A stretch of DNA of 64,000 nucleotides from Prochlorococcus sp. AG-402-K04 (GTDB taxonomy: Bacteria; Cyanobacteriota; Cyanobacteriia; PCC-6307; Cyanobiaceae): the NCBI GenBank assembly GCA_003216895.1, contig QCID01000005.1, positions 1-64,000 on the forward strand, given 5' to 3'. The notes beneath the pieces were generated by a model. It did no database searches. It was not told the DNA's origin and saw only the letters and a program-made list of their open reading frames with translations. Both the position numbers and the translations under genes were made by a program. Position 1 is the stretch's first letter. Each line of letters starts with the position of its first letter. Positions 1 to 9,749 of this stretch are shown here, one piece after another.

Positions 1-1119
1 TTTCTGAGTCAATCCTTTCAATTGAGCTAATAAAGATAATGCTCCAGCCCCAACGCCCTCTTTGACGTAACCAATCTCATAATCACGTAGAACCTTTTGA
101 TTACTATCATTAAATCTATAACCACTAGCTAAACCCAGGATTTTCACATCAAAATGATTAGCAACATGATTAATTAAATGAATAAAGGAATTCCTTTTTT
201 CTGCAGATAAAAGTGATTCATCAACTAACCATGATGTTGTTCCTATTAAAATCTTATCTACGAATTTAGAGCGTGATTCAGGTTCAATTTCATTTAATGC
301 TAACGCCAACACTGCCAACATTTGAGAACCCCCTCCTAATAAAACCTCTTGACCAGACTCTCTCGCTCCCATTAAAAGACCAAGTGCAATGGGCTGGAAT
401 GGGTCACCAACCGCAGCAATTAGATCAACAGAGGATGGATTCTTATTTAATTTAGCTGCTTTAAGTCCTTGCGTAACTAATTTTTCTTTTAATTTTGAAG
501 GTGGATTTCTATGACTTCCGCTTATAAGACCATTAACATTAATACCCAGCCCAGAGAGAGCAGCAAGAGCTGTAGAGGTACCACCAGGTACACACTCAGT
601 TATCAAAAGAGCTTGTTTTAATTTTTTACCTATTTTAAATCCAGCATCGAGTAAAAGTTTAACTCTAGTTCTTTCCATTGCATTTCCTGAACTCAAACAT
701 TTAGCAGGGCCTATCTCGGGTGACTCGAGGGAAACATGATTAAAGGGTGGGCTTTGTAGCAGTCCTGCCGAAATGATTGTTGGTTTAATTTTTAAGAACC
801 TTGAGGCGACATAACTAATTAATGCGGGAGAGACACCTGCGGCCAAAGGAGGCAAAGGCCATCTTTTTGGAAGGTTTGGTCCTCTCAATAAAAGTTCAGC
901 ATCTGCAAGAGCGGTATAACGTCTAGAAACAGCAGTTGAACCAGCAGCAGAAATCCCCTCAATCTCTGCAGTTTGAGATCCAGCGAGAATTAAAAAGAAG
1001 GACATATTCGTAATGTTTTCTTTCCACCTATGAACTCTTTCCTCTACATTTAGCTCTTGGAAACCTTCCCCAAAAGCTAATATTCCTGACGACAATAAAA
1101 CATAGTGGTCTCCTATCAT
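1..1119 (-). CDS. cobT: CobT-like nicotinate-nucleotide phosphoribosyltransferase (3' end cut by window)
   Basis: The frame opens with ATG at 1119 and stays open for 373 codons to the window edge, so the C-terminus is missing. The glycine-rich stretch ECVPGGTSTA at about residues 175-184 and the overall sequence match the cyanobacterial/archaeal CobT-like family (TIGR00303, UPF0284). Members are thought to attach the lower-ligand base to ribose phosphate in cobamide synthesis. The visible length is near the family's full length, so little is lost. It starts 6 bases after the stop of the DUF2232 gene and is probably co-transcribed with it. The cobI gene at 46.7 kb supports cobamide synthesis in this organism. 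The exact base acceptor cannot be read from sequence. Confidence 0.8.
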   Translation of the reverse strand, partial: MIGDHYVLLSSGILAFGEGFQELNVEERVHRWKENITNMSFFLILAGSQTAEIEGISAAGSTAVSRRYTALADAELLLRGPNLPKRWPLPPLAAGVSPALISYVASRFLKIKPTIISAGLLQSPPFNHVSLESPEIGPAKCLSSGNAMERTRVKLLLDAGFKIGKKLKQALLITECVPGGTSTALAALSGLGINVNGLISGSHRNPPSKLKEKLVTQGLKAAKLNKNPSSVDLIAAVGDPFQPIALGLLMGARESGQEVLLGGGSQMLAVLALALNEIEPESRSKFVDKILIGTTSWLVDESLLSAEKRNSFIHLINHVANHFDVKILGLASGYRFNDSNQKVLRDYEIGYVKEGVGAGALSLLAQLKGLTQK

Positions 1120-1125
1120 TTTCAA

Positions 1126-1812
1126 TCAATTAGATTCTAGAGAAATTAAATCTTCCAGAAAAGCAGGTGGTTCAGGTATTGATGCTTTAAGTTTAGGGAA
1201 TATCCAATAAGCCAAAGCGTGTAAACAAAGAACGTAAACGATTTCTTGAGTTATTATTAAACAGATTGCAACTATTTGAACTTGTCTCATATCCGGAGTA
1301 AAAGAAAGGTTGAAAACATCTATTCCTTTTGCGAGCAATCCCGCCCCAGCACGAGTAAGAATAACCCATAAATTTTCGCCAACCAAAACGGATAAGACTA
1401 AGACCCTAACTAAGAAACCCATAGTTCCAATTGAGACTCCAACACTCCAACTCACCCACCAATTCCATCCCTTTTGCCAACTATATCCTAACCATAAGGA
1501 AAGTAATCCATAAGGGAAAAGCACTAAAGGTCCTCTTAGAGGACCCATTAGAGCAGTTAATAACATTACACATATTGTTACTCCCTCAAGACCTGTCTTA
1601 GAACCTCTACGAATCTGAAGAAGAGCCAATGGTAATGGTAAAGCAAGACGAAAAACAGCTCCACCAATAGGCAAATAATAAAGAGCTATCCAAATCAAAG
1701 CTGTTGCGGAGGCTAAATAAGAGGACTCAACGATTTTCAAGGCTTTTCTCTTGCTGAGAGGAGCTTTGTAAAGAGATCTACTTCTTAAATAGTTTTTATT
1801 ATCTATGGTCAA
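1126..1812 (-). CDS. DUF2232-family integral membrane protein
   Basis: This 228-residue protein has a basic N-terminus followed by about five or six hydrophobic segments, roughly residues 33-55, 75-95, 97-112, 118-142, 148-160 and 178-205. It resembles the DUF2232 membrane proteins of cyanobacteria, whose function is not established. The start is TTG at 1812; I see no ATG near it in frame. It sits 5 bases after the lipoprotein gene's stop and 6 before the cobT-like start, so it is the third gene of a tight topA-lipoprotein-DUF2232-cobT run. An S-component-like transport role is possible for such families but nothing in the sequence proves it. Confidence 0.7.
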   Translation of the reverse strand: MTIDNKNYLRSRSLYKAPLSKRKALKIVESSYLASATALIWIALYYLPIGGAVFRLALPLPLALLQIRRGSKTGLEGVTICVMLLTALMGPLRGPLVLFPYGLLSLWLGYSWQKGWNWWVSWSVGVSIGTMGFLVRVLVLSVLVGENLWVILTRAGAGLLAKGIDVFNLSFTPDMRQVQIVAICLIITQEIVYVLCLHALAYWIFPKLKASIPEPPAFLEDLISLESN

Positions 1813-1817
1813 AATTA

Positions 1818-2300
1818 CTATCTTTTCAAAGTTGTATTCTTTGAAAAATCATCCTCATTAAAACGTTCGATCTTTTCCACTTCAAACTGGACCCCTGCTT
1901 TTCTTAGAGCCTCAGTAACTGTCTCAGCTGGTGCAGATGGATTTGCTCCTGACAATCTTAAAATAATTCTGTATGGTTGTGGATTAAAAATTGTCTTTTT
2001 TATTGATTTGGTTGATTTTTCACTAAGTCTATCTTGATTAGGTATGGAATCTTCATTGATAGGGTTAACAAAATCATTTTCTTTCTTACCATCTTTTACG
2101 TTTGATTTTATTTTTGTCTTTTCATTGAGTATTTGTGGCTTCTTGTTAGTGTTTTCTATATTTCTTGGGTTCTCAATAGTATCAAAACTATTTTCCAACT
2201 TTTCACCAATTAGAGTATTTGAGCATGATTGAACTAGGGGAAGGGTAGATATTAGAAATAATCTAATAAATATTTTCACAACTAATCTTGAAATATTCAA
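1818..2300 (-). CDS. Putative lipoprotein
   Basis: This is a 160-residue protein with a TTG start at 2300, five bases after the topA stop codon. The first 26 residues form a lipoprotein-type signal: basic start, hydrophobic core and a lipobox-like VQSC, giving a predicted mature Cys at residue 26. The mid-part is polar, rich in Lys, Asn and Ser, and looks disordered. The last 50 residues (YRIILRLSGANPSAPAETV) look like a small folded domain. I do not recognise a family. It is probably translated from the topA message because spacing is so short. Function unknown. Confidence 0.6.
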   Translation of the reverse strand: MNISRLVVKIFIRLFLISTLPLVQSCSNTLIGEKLENSFDTIENPRNIENTNKKPQILNEKTKIKSNVKDGKKENDFVNPINEDSIPNQDRLSEKSTKSIKKTIFNPQPYRIILRLSGANPSAPAETVTEALRKAGVQFEVEKIERFNEDDFSKNTTLKR

Positions 2301-2304
2301 AATT

Positions 2305-5211
2305 TTATTTCGTTTTAATTACCCTAACTTTACTTGCTCTTAGACGTCCTGTTTTAGTTGTAGAAGGCGCTTTTCGAGCATTAGTTTTTTTTGATGATGA
2401 TGAATCCACATCTTTCTTTGTTACCTTTGCTGTCTTTTTAGTAGATTTTTTTTTCTTAGGTGTTGTCTTTTTACTTGATTTTTTAGCTGCCAATAATTCA
2501 ATAGCCTCATCTATAGAGATATCTTCCGCAGTTTTTCCCTCTGGTAAAGAGGCATTTACTTTGCCCTGTTTAACATATAAACCATAGGGTCCATTAAATA
2601 ATTGTATGGTTTCTTTTTCACCTTCTGGGATACCAAGTTCCTTCAAAGCAGTTCTTCCACCTCTTCCTCGTTTAGGAATAGATAAAAGCTCAAGAGCTCT
2701 TTCTAGGCTTATTTGAAGAACGTCATCTTCGCCCTTAATTGAGCGATAATCTTTCTCTCCACCATTTTTACTCCAAACAACATAGGGGCCAAATCTACCC
2801 AAACTTGATTGAACTTTACCTCCCTCTGGATGCTCTCCAAGCAGGCGTGGTAATTGAATTAATCCAAGAGCCTCCTCAAAAGTCAAGTTCTCAGGTTTTA
2901 AATTCTTCGGTAATGAAGTCCTTTTTGGGTTTGGAGCTTTTTTTAATTTTTTATCATCTAGATATTCAAGTGCTTTTTCAACATCTATTTCTTCCTCCTT
3001 AATATTCTCCGGCAACAAAACTTGAACCTTTGATGAATCCTGCTTCAAATAAAGTCCAAATTGACTGCTTTTAAACAAGCGAAGATTTCCTAGCTTTTTC
3101 TTACCTTTTGGGATCCCAAGATCTTTCAATTCGACTACTAAGCCCCTCTGAACAAAATGGCCATATCTACCATTTAATAGATATAAATTCTGTCCAGTAT
3201 CTGGATCAACTCCAAGTGATTCAGGGCCCTCGGCTTTTTGTTTTAAGATCATCTCTGCGATATCTTCGTCCAAATCTGCGGGAGTAATTTCCTGTGGAAG
3301 AGTAGCTGTTATAGGCTTGCCATTTTCACCAAGTTGCTTTGATTCAAGATATGTTCCAAATTTACCCAACCTAACAAGAGATGAAAGCCCCTCCAAGGAA
3401 ACAGCTCGGAATTCCCCTCCATCTATATCTCCTTCTCTTTGATGAACTTGATTCTCTAGACCAGTATCGCCTTTATAAAAGCCCTTAAGGTATGGGAGCC
3501 AACTCACTTTCCCTGTTGAGATCTCATCAAGTGTAGATTCCATACGAGCTGTAAAACTGGTATCTACAAGATCAGGAAAATGTTCTTCAAGAAGTGCCGT
3601 TACAGCAAACGCTGTAAAGCTTGGAGTCAAAGAATTGTTGTTTAGAACTGAATAGCCTCTATCTACGATCGTTCCGATAATGCTTGCATATGTTGACGGA
3701 CGGCCTATACCTTCTTTTTCAAGTGTTTTAACTAATGAAGCTTCACTATATCTAGCAGGAGGCTGAGTCTGGTGCCCCAATGCTTCTACATTCTTAGCAG
3801 TTGGAGAATCTCCTACCACTAATTTCGGCAAAAGCACTTCTTGTCCTTCGAGTGCACTATCTGGATCGTCAGTACCCTCAACATAAGCTCTAAAAAATCC
3901 AGGAAAATCTATTCTTTTACCACTGGCCCGAAAAGATACATCTGATGCTTGCAATTCCACTCCAAGCATTGTCAGCCTGGCATCGGCCATTTGACTAGCA
4001 ACTGTTCGTTTCCAAATAAGTTCATACAAAGAAAGGTCCCTACCTTGCAAGTTAGACTCTTTGGGTGTTTTAAAACTTTCACCAGAGGGACGAATTGCTT
4101 CATGAGCTTCTTGAGCATTTCTAGTCTTATTAGAGAATTGACGAGGCTTTTCACTTAAATATTCAACTCCATATTTTGATTCAACACAATTTCGTGAGGC
4201 ATTAATTGCCTGCTCGGACAAATGTACAGAATCTGTTCTCATATACGTAATAAAACCTCTTTCGTACAAACCCTGAGCACATCTCATGGTCTCCCTAGCT
4301 GATAATCGAAGTTTTCTATTAGCTTCTTGTTGTAATGTACTTGTTGTAAAAGGCGGGACTGGTTTACGGATTGAAGGTTTTTCCTCGACATTAATAACTT
4401 TCCATTTATCAGTAGTTAATTTTTCAGCAAGTGCTTTAGATTCTTCTTCGTGGAGTAATTTGACATTCCGGCCAGTTTTCAATAATCCAGTTGTCTCATC
4501 AAAATCACTTCCACTAGCAACTCTTTGCCCTCCAATTGAGGTCATTTTCACCTCAAATTCACTACCTTCTTTTTCTAATTTTGCTTTTAAGTCCCAGTAA
4601 CTTCCGCTTTTGAAAGCTCGCCTTGCTCTCTCTCTCAGAACGAGCAATCTTACCGCAACTGATTGAACTCTTCCAGCAGATAACCCCCAAGAAACTTTCT
4701 TCCATAAAAGAGGAGACAATGTATATCCAACCAATCTGTCTAATATCCTCCTTGTTTCTTGAGCATGAACTAATTCCATATCAATTTCTCTTGTTTTAGA
4801 TAGCGCTTTGGAAATAGCTTCTTTAGTTATTTCATGAAATACCATCCTCTTTACGGGGATTTTTGGCTCAAGCACATTCATTAAATGCCAACTTATACTT
4901 TCTCCTTCTCTATCTTCATCAGTCGCCAGCAATAATTCACTAGCACCCTTCAAAGATTGTTTTAATTCCTTGACAATTTTTTTCTTATCTTTGGGTACAA
5001 CGTACAAAGGGTCAAAATCAGCAGTTGTATTAACTCCTATAGTTGCCCACTTTTCTCCTTTGTGCTTTGCAGGTATCTCAGAGGCATTGTTAGGCAAGTC
5101 TCTTATGTGTCCCATTGACGCAAGAACTTGAAAATCCTTAGGCAAAAAACCTTTAATAGTCTTTGCCTTTGTGGGACTTTCAACAATTACCAGAGTATGG
5201 TCAGTGGGCAT
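2305..5211 (-). CDS. topA: DNA topoisomerase I (type IA)
   Basis: TopA relaxes negatively supercoiled DNA. The 968-residue protein has the N-terminal Toprim domain with VESPTKAKTI at residues 10-19 and the acidic DEDRE cluster at about 98-102. The catalytic tyrosine is in FITYMRTDS, residue 323. After the core there are several repeated C-terminal modules (LGxxPEGxxxx and GRFGPYV-type motifs) that replace the zinc fingers of E. coli TopA, as in other cyanobacteria. The last 50 residues are a Lys/Ser/Thr-rich tail, probably for DNA binding. ATG start at 5211 fits the family start. It heads a minus-strand run and is divergent from ndhB, with 130 bases between. Confidence 0.97.
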   Translation of the reverse strand: MPTDHTLVIVESPTKAKTIKGFLPKDFQVLASMGHIRDLPNNASEIPAKHKGEKWATIGVNTTADFDPLYVVPKDKKKIVKELKQSLKGASELLLATDEDREGESISWHLMNVLEPKIPVKRMVFHEITKEAISKALSKTREIDMELVHAQETRRILDRLVGYTLSPLLWKKVSWGLSAGRVQSVAVRLLVLRERARRAFKSGSYWDLKAKLEKEGSEFEVKMTSIGGQRVASGSDFDETTGLLKTGRNVKLLHEEESKALAEKLTTDKWKVINVEEKPSIRKPVPPFTTSTLQQEANRKLRLSARETMRCAQGLYERGFITYMRTDSVHLSEQAINASRNCVESKYGVEYLSEKPRQFSNKTRNAQEAHEAIRPSGESFKTPKESNLQGRDLSLYELIWKRTVASQMADARLTMLGVELQASDVSFRASGKRIDFPGFFRAYVEGTDDPDSALEGQEVLLPKLVVGDSPTAKNVEALGHQTQPPARYSEASLVKTLEKEGIGRPSTYASIIGTIVDRGYSVLNNNSLTPSFTAFAVTALLEEHFPDLVDTSFTARMESTLDEISTGKVSWLPYLKGFYKGDTGLENQVHQREGDIDGGEFRAVSLEGLSSLVRLGKFGTYLESKQLGENGKPITATLPQEITPADLDEDIAEMILKQKAEGPESLGVDPDTGQNLYLLNGRYGHFVQRGLVVELKDLGIPKGKKKLGNLRLFKSSQFGLYLKQDSSKVQVLLPENIKEEEIDVEKALEYLDDKKLKKAPNPKRTSLPKNLKPENLTFEEALGLIQLPRLLGEHPEGGKVQSSLGRFGPYVVWSKNGGEKDYRSIKGEDDVLQISLERALELLSIPKRGRGGRTALKELGIPEGEKETIQLFNGPYGLYVKQGKVNASLPEGKTAEDISIDEAIELLAAKKSSKKTTPKKKKSTKKTAKVTKKDVDSSSSKKTNARKAPSTTKTGRLRASKVRVIKTK

Positions 5212-5306
5212 CAGCTCAATTTCCCTCCTTCTTATCTAACGTACTGAATACTAAAATGCATAGCCCAAAATGATAAAAAAGGCATATTTCATAACTTCGC
5301 TAGAGT

Positions 5307-5312
5307 TATAAA
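5307..5312 (+). promoter_or_regulatory. Candidate -10 element for ndhB
   Basis: The hexamer TATAAA lies 30 bases upstream of the ndhB ATG in the 130-base topA/ndhB divergent region. No convincing -35 hexamer is seen at the expected distance, so this is only a candidate. Confidence 0.3.
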
Positions 5313-5341
5313 ATCAGACTCAGCTTAAAAACAATACATAA

Positions 5342-6904
5342 ATGGGAGAACTTTTGTCTTTTCAAATATTCATAAATGAGCCCGTAGAGCTTTTAAATCT
5401 CTCTTTAAATGCTAAGGCTGTGCTTCCAGAGGCAGCAGTTTTAATGGCAATGCTAGGGACTCTTTTGGTTGATTTGGCTGGTGAAAAGATATCAGCTCGC
5501 TGGTCCCCCCCTATTTGTTATGCAGGTCTTGGTGCTGCTTTGATTTTGCTAATAATGCAATGGAATGGAGAAATTCAAGAATCCTTTTTAGGTGCATTTG
5601 TCGCAGACAACCTTGCTATTGCTTTTAGAGGGGTGATAGCTCTATCAACTCTTATTTCATTGCTAATTAGTTGGAGATATGCTGATCAGAATGGAAGTCC
5701 TATTGGTGAATTTGCAGCAATATTATTAGCTGCCACTCTTGGAGCAATGCTTCTATGTGGTTCAACTGATTTGGTAAGTGTTTTTGTCTCACTGGAAACA
5801 CTTTCCGTCGCTAGCTACTTACTTTCTGGATATCTCAAAAGAGACTCAAGAAGTTCAGAAGCAGCTTTGAAATATTTATTAGTTGGTTCGGCTGCAGCTG
5901 CTGTATTCCTTTATGGATCATCCCTACTTTATGGAATAAGTGGTTCAACAAATTTAAAAGATATAGGCATAACCCTACTAGGTGCTCCCACACCTTTATC
6001 TGCATTAGCACTGGTTTTCGTCTTATCTACAGTAGCTTTCAAAATTGCGGCAGTCCCATTTCATCAATGGACACCAGATGTTTATGAAGGTTCTCCTACC
6101 CCAGTAGTTGCCTTTTTATCGGTAGGCTCCAAAGCTGCAGGTTTTGCACTTTCAATAAGGATACTAGTCGGATGTTTTAGTGCTTTTGACTCTCAATGGA
6201 AATTGCTATTCACTGTTTTAGCTGTTCTAAGTATGTCGCTGGGAAATGTTGTAGCGCTAGCTCAAAAATCAATGAAGAGAATGCTGGCTTATAGCTCAAT
6301 TGGACAGGCTGGCTTTGTAATGATTGGTTTGGTTTGCGGAACTGAAGATGGTTTTGCCGCGATGGTTCTATATATGGCAGCTTATTTATTCATGAATCTT
6401 GGTGCTTTTGCCTGCATAATCCTTTTCTCAATCAGAACTGGTAGTGATCAAATTTCAGATTATGCAGGGTTATATCAAAAAGATCCATTAATCACACTTG
6501 GCTTAAGTTTATGCCTTCTTTCTTTGGGAGGCATTCCTCCAATGCTGGGGTTTTTCGGGAAGATTTATTTATTTTTTGCTGGATGGTCAGATGGACAATA
6601 CTTACTAGTAAGTGTTGGTCTAGTTACCTCTGTTATTTCAATTTACTATTACATATCAGTTATAAAAATGATGGTCGTAACAGAACCAAAAGAAGCTTCA
6701 GATGTTGTAAAAGCATATCCAGCAATAGAATGGTCAATCCCAGGGATGTCATCTCTTAAAGTGGCTTTGATTTTTTGTGTTCTCATAACTGCTATTGGTG
6801 GGATTATTTCGAGCCCTCTCTTTGACTTCGCCGATAGTGCGGTAAACGGAACTCCATTACTTCGCGAAGCTATTACCCTTGCAAGTAAAAGTTCCATTGG
6901 CTAG
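5342..6904 (+). CDS. ndhB: NAD(P)H-quinone oxidoreductase subunit 2 (NDH-1)
   Basis: This 520-residue, highly hydrophobic protein is a proton-pumping subunit of the thylakoid NDH-1 complex, used in cyclic electron flow and respiration. It carries the antiporter-like core with about 14 membrane segments. The sequence around 6050-6110 ([16 protein letters not shown]) is the hallmark of NdhB/NuoN. Length matches cyanobacterial NdhB. The ATG at 5342 is followed by an N-terminus typical of marine picocyanobacteria. Its 3' end overlaps the longest possible reading frame of the following ABC ATPase gene, so the two may be transcribed together. Confidence 0.97.
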   Translation: MGELLSFQIFINEPVELLNLSLNAKAVLPEAAVLMAMLGTLLVDLAGEKISARWSPPICYAGLGAALILLIMQWNGEIQESFLGAFVADNLAIAFRGVIALSTLISLLISWRYADQNGSPIGEFAAILLAATLGAMLLCGSTDLVSVFVSLETLSVASYLLSGYLKRDSRSSEAALKYLLVGSAAAAVFLYGSSLLYGISGSTNLKDIGITLLGAPTPLSALALVFVLSTVAFKIAAVPFHQWTPDVYEGSPTPVVAFLSVGSKAAGFALSIRILVGCFSAFDSQWKLLFTVLAVLSMSLGNVVALAQKSMKRMLAYSSIGQAGFVMIGLVCGTEDGFAAMVLYMAAYLFMNLGAFACIILFSIRTGSDQISDYAGLYQKDPLITLGLSLCLLSLGGIPPMLGFFGKIYLFFAGWSDGQYLLVSVGLVTSVISIYYYISVIKMMVVTEPKEASDVVKAYPAIEWSIPGMSSLKVALIFCVLITAIGGIISSPLFDFADSAVNGTPLLREAITLASKSSIG

Positions 6905-7604
6905 CCAATTTAAATCATTGAAAAAATCTGTAGCGCGACTAACGAATGTAAATAAATTTTATGGGGAAGGATCTGTCAAAGTAAAAGCTCTTGACGAACT
7001 AAACCTTGAGGTTTTCCAGGGTGATTACCTCGCCGTGATGGGTGCGAGTGGATCTGGTAAAAGTACTGCAATGAATATACTTGGATGTCTTGATCGACCT
7101 ACTAATGGTACTTATGAATTAAATGGAACCGCAGTAGAAAAGCTTGATGATGACTTGCTAGCAGATATTAGGAACAAAGAACTTGGTTTTGTTTTTCAGC
7201 AATTTCACCTGCTTCAAGAAGTTTCAGCACTTGAGAATGTCATGCTTCCAATGATTTATGCATGCGTTCCCTATTTAGAAAGAGAGAAGCGCGCTGAAGA
7301 TGCTCTTAATCGAGTAGGTCTTGGAAATAGGATGAGCAATCTGCCTAATCAATTATCTGGAGGACAACAACAACGGGTTGCCATAGCAAGGGCAATAATC
7401 AATCAACCATCTCTGCTATTAGCAGACGAACCGACTGGTGCTCTTGATTCAAAAACCACTGAAGATGTTTTAAATCTTTTTGACCAACTTCATAGTCAAG
7501 GAATAACAATTGTCTTAGTTACTCATGAAGACAATGTCGCTCAAAGAGCAAAAAAAATCGCTAGATTTAGAGATGGCAAGGTAATAGAGATTACTCATAA
7601 TTAA
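6879..7604 (+). CDS. ABC transporter ATP-binding protein (MacB/DevA/LolD type)
   Basis: This is a complete nucleotide-binding domain: Walker [11 protein letters not shown]-loop FQQFHLL, signature [14 protein letters not shown], Walker B LLLADEP, then TGALDS and the H-loop VTHE. The spacing and the TGALDS motif place it with the MacB/LolD/DevA group, which powers outward extrusion or lipoprotein release with a separate permease. No permease is adjacent. The longest frame begins with TTG at 6879 inside ndhB. In-frame TTG codons at 6897 and 6918 are alternatives and no ATG precedes the Walker A motif in a sensible place, so the start is uncertain by about 13 codons. Confidence 0.88.
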   Translation: MQVKVPLASQFKSLKKSVARLTNVNKFYGEGSVKVKALDELNLEVFQGDYLAVMGASGSGKSTAMNILGCLDRPTNGTYELNGTAVEKLDDDLLADIRNKELGFVFQQFHLLQEVSALENVMLPMIYACVPYLEREKRAEDALNRVGLGNRMSNLPNQLSGGQQQRVAIARAIINQPSLLLADEPTGALDSKTTEDVLNLFDQLHSQGITIVLVTHEDNVAQRAKKIARFRDGKVIEITHN

Positions 7605-7619
7605 CATAAGCAATCATAT

Positions 7620-8378
7620 TTAAGTAGACAGGATTTTTTCTTCACCTTCATTAAAAACAATCAATCTGCCAATTGAGTCGATACCTTTGATATCCCATTT
7701 ATTACCAGTTTCTTTGTCAATATATTTTTTTGACCACAATCTTTCTTCAACCTGACTGCATAAAAGATTTTTATCTTCTAATAAATCTAAAGATCTTTCT
7801 ATTGCAAGTAAAACTTCTGATGACCAGAAATTTATATTCATTTTTTTATTTCCAACAATTTGTTTTAGTGAAATCCCCTCTTTAGGAACATTATTGAAAA
7901 CGTTTAAACCTACTCCAACTCTTAATAATCTAAGTTTTCCACCTCTAAAAAATAATCTCGGTAAAATCCCAGCTAATTTTTGACCATCAACTAATAGATC
8001 ATTTGGCCATTTTATTTTGACATTAACTCCTATCTGTTCAATTCTCTCAACCAAAGCTAATGCAACCGCCAACCCATAAAGCTGAGAATTTTCCTCATAA
8101 AGACCTTCTCTCTTAATAGCTGCACTAACCCAAACCCCTCCTTTTGGAGCCTGCCAAATTCGACCAGCTTGACCTTGGCCAAATCTTTGACAAGAAGCAA
8201 ACATTGCTTTTGGCTGATTGTTTTTTACTGGTTTCTCTTCAATCCATTTTGTTAGCTCAATTTCAGTGCTAGCACAAATAGGTTTCAACTTTAATCGCCA
8301 AGATCTTGAAGAGAAATGATTTAATTTCTGATATCTAGAAATCAACCCTACGCCTCTATAGGGTTTTTGATTATTCAT
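7620..8378 (-). CDS. birA: Biotin-[acetyl-CoA-carboxylase] ligase
   Basis: BirA activates biotin as biotinyl-AMP and attaches it to the carboxyl carrier protein of acetyl-CoA carboxylase. The 252-residue protein carries the biotin/adenylate loop in the form QGQAGRIWQAPKGG and the KWPNDLLV motif, followed by the GVGLNV strand. There is no N-terminal helix-turn-helix, so it is the monofunctional ligase and not a repressor. It is convergent with the ABC ATPase gene (15 bases apart). The vipp1 stop lies 28 bases upstream of its start, so the two may share transcription. Confidence 0.92.
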   Translation of the reverse strand: MNNQKPYRGVGLISRYQKLNHFSSRSWRLKLKPICASTEIELTKWIEEKPVKNNQPKAMFASCQRFGQGQAGRIWQAPKGGVWVSAAIKREGLYEENSQLYGLAVALALVERIEQIGVNVKIKWPNDLLVDGQKLAGILPRLFFRGGKLRLLRVGVGLNVFNNVPKEGISLKQIVGNKKMNINFWSSEVLLAIERSLDLLEDKNLLCSQVEERLWSKKYIDKETGNKWDIKGIDSIGRLIVFNEGEEKILST

Positions 8379-8406
8379 ATTTCAAAAATCATATGTTCTA
8401 AAAAAA

Positions 8407-9183
8407 TCAAGAATTATCCATTGATTTTTTCATCTCCTCTAATTCAACTTCAACTTCTTGGATTTCTACAGTCTTTACCTCATTTTCATCTAAATGAGAA
8501 GGAGGCAAAGCTATTGCTTCAACACCTGATTTCAATTGACTCCTCAATGTCTCTAATTCTTTTTCTATATCATCACCTCCCTCTAGAGCAGCGAACTTAC
8601 TTTCTATATCTTCTCCAGCCAACTCTAAGGCTGCTTGCCCCGAAGCTTCCAAAGCTTCTACTTTATCTTCCATTCTCTCAAATGCAGCCATAGCAGACTT
8701 ACCACCCAAATCACCAACTGCACTTTGAATTTTTTGCTGAGCTTTAGCTGCTTGAGCTCTTGCTTTAAGCATATCTTTTTTAGTTCGAGCCTCCGCAATC
8801 TTTCTTTCTAATAACAAAAGACTTTTTTTAAGTTTTTCAACTTGACCATTTTGTGATTGAAATTGAGTTGTTAAAGCTTCAAAGGTTTCCTGAAAAGTTT
8901 TTTTTCTACTTAATGCTTCCCTAGCCAGATCATCCTCTCCTTTTTTCAAGGCTAATTCAGCTCTAGAGAACCAATTTTGAATTTGCTCTTTTGCTTGATT
9001 TGCCTGATTCTCTAATCTTTTTTGACTTGCAATTGCAATAGCTACCGCTTGTCGTAGTTTCACCAAGTCTTCTTGCATATCAGCAACAGATTGATCAAGA
9101 ATTTTTATCGGATCTTCTGCATCACTAACAAAGGCATTTAGATTTGCCCTTACTAAGCGACTTAACCTATCTAATAATCCCAT
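8407..9183 (-). CDS. vipp1: Vipp1/IM30, PspA-family thylakoid membrane protein
   Basis: This 258-residue, almost wholly coiled-coil protein begins MGLLDRLSRLVRANLNAFV, the amphipathic membrane-binding helix of the PspA/IM30 family. It is longer than bacterial PspA by roughly 35 residues. The extra acidic C-terminal helix (ending KKSMDNS) is the feature that marks Vipp1 in oxygenic phototrophs. Vipp1 forms ESCRT-III-like rings needed for thylakoid biogenesis and membrane repair. ATG at 9183 is supported by conservation of the first helix. It lies upstream of birA on the same strand. Confidence 0.93.
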   Translation of the reverse strand: MGLLDRLSRLVRANLNAFVSDAEDPIKILDQSVADMQEDLVKLRQAVAIAIASQKRLENQANQAKEQIQNWFSRAELALKKGEDDLAREALSRKKTFQETFEALTTQFQSQNGQVEKLKKSLLLLERKIAEARTKKDMLKARAQAAKAQQKIQSAVGDLGGKSAMAAFERMEDKVEALEASGQAALELAGEDIESKFAALEGGDDIEKELETLRSQLKSGVEAIALPPSHLDENEVKTVEIQEVEVELEEMKKSMDNS

Positions 9184-9256
9184 TAGTATCTTTTATGCAG
9201 ACTAGAAAATATTAGCTAGATTTAAGCACTAACTCATCATCAGTGTCTAATTTAAA

Positions 9257-9739
9257 TTGATTTTAGAAGACTTAAAGCATAAAACAAAAGCAAAAAGAGA
9301 GCAGTCAATATATTCATGCTTAGAAGAAATCAAGTCTTCATGGAAAGGGAATGTAGGAGGCCTGATTCAAGATTGGGTAGAGATAGCTGGTGAGCAACTT
9401 GCATTGAATTGCACACCACTTAACATTCAAAATAAAGTTCTAACGATTGGAGCAAGCCATCCACAGTGGCGACAGGCGCTCCAATACAACCGTTTGGAGT
9501 TAATTGAATCTTTAAAATCATACGGATATCAAGTAAAGGAAATAAGGATTAGACAACATTATCCAATTGATCTAGTCACAAGAGAAACTGAAAAAGAAAT
9601 TTGGGAAAATCACCCAAGCAGAACTGATAAAAATGGAATCACCAATTGTCCTTTTTGCAAAGTGCCTTCTCCTAAAGGAGAAATTAAATTATGGGGTAAA
9701 TGTAGTTTTTGTAGGAGAAAAGAATTGAAAATAGATTAA
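9257..9739 (+). CDS. DUF721 (DciA-like) protein with C-terminal zinc ribbon-like motif
   Basis: The N-terminal part of this 160-residue protein matches DUF721, the domain of the replicative helicase loader DciA; WVEIAGEQLA and ASHPQWRQALQY are typical. The C-terminal 30 residues hold two Cys pairs (CPFC at about 134 and CSFC at about 150) that could bind one zinc. The start is TTG at 9257, preceded in frame by a stop at 9248-9250, and no ATG is available near it. It is divergent from vipp1 and convergent with menG. A role in replication or nucleic-acid binding is an inference from the family. Confidence 0.75.
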   Translation: MILEDLKHKTKAKREQSIYSCLEEIKSSWKGNVGGLIQDWVEIAGEQLALNCTPLNIQNKVLTIGASHPQWRQALQYNRLELIESLKSYGYQVKEIRIRQHYPIDLVTRETEKEIWENHPSRTDKNGITNCPFCKVPSPKGEIKLWGKCSFCRRKELKID

Positions 9740-9749
9740 GGTATTTATC

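Noticed and set aside
2288-2587. 99-codon plus-strand frame opposite the topA tail
   Set aside because: It mirrors the Lys/Ser-rich end of topA and has the Phe/Val/Leu bias expected of an antisense shadow.
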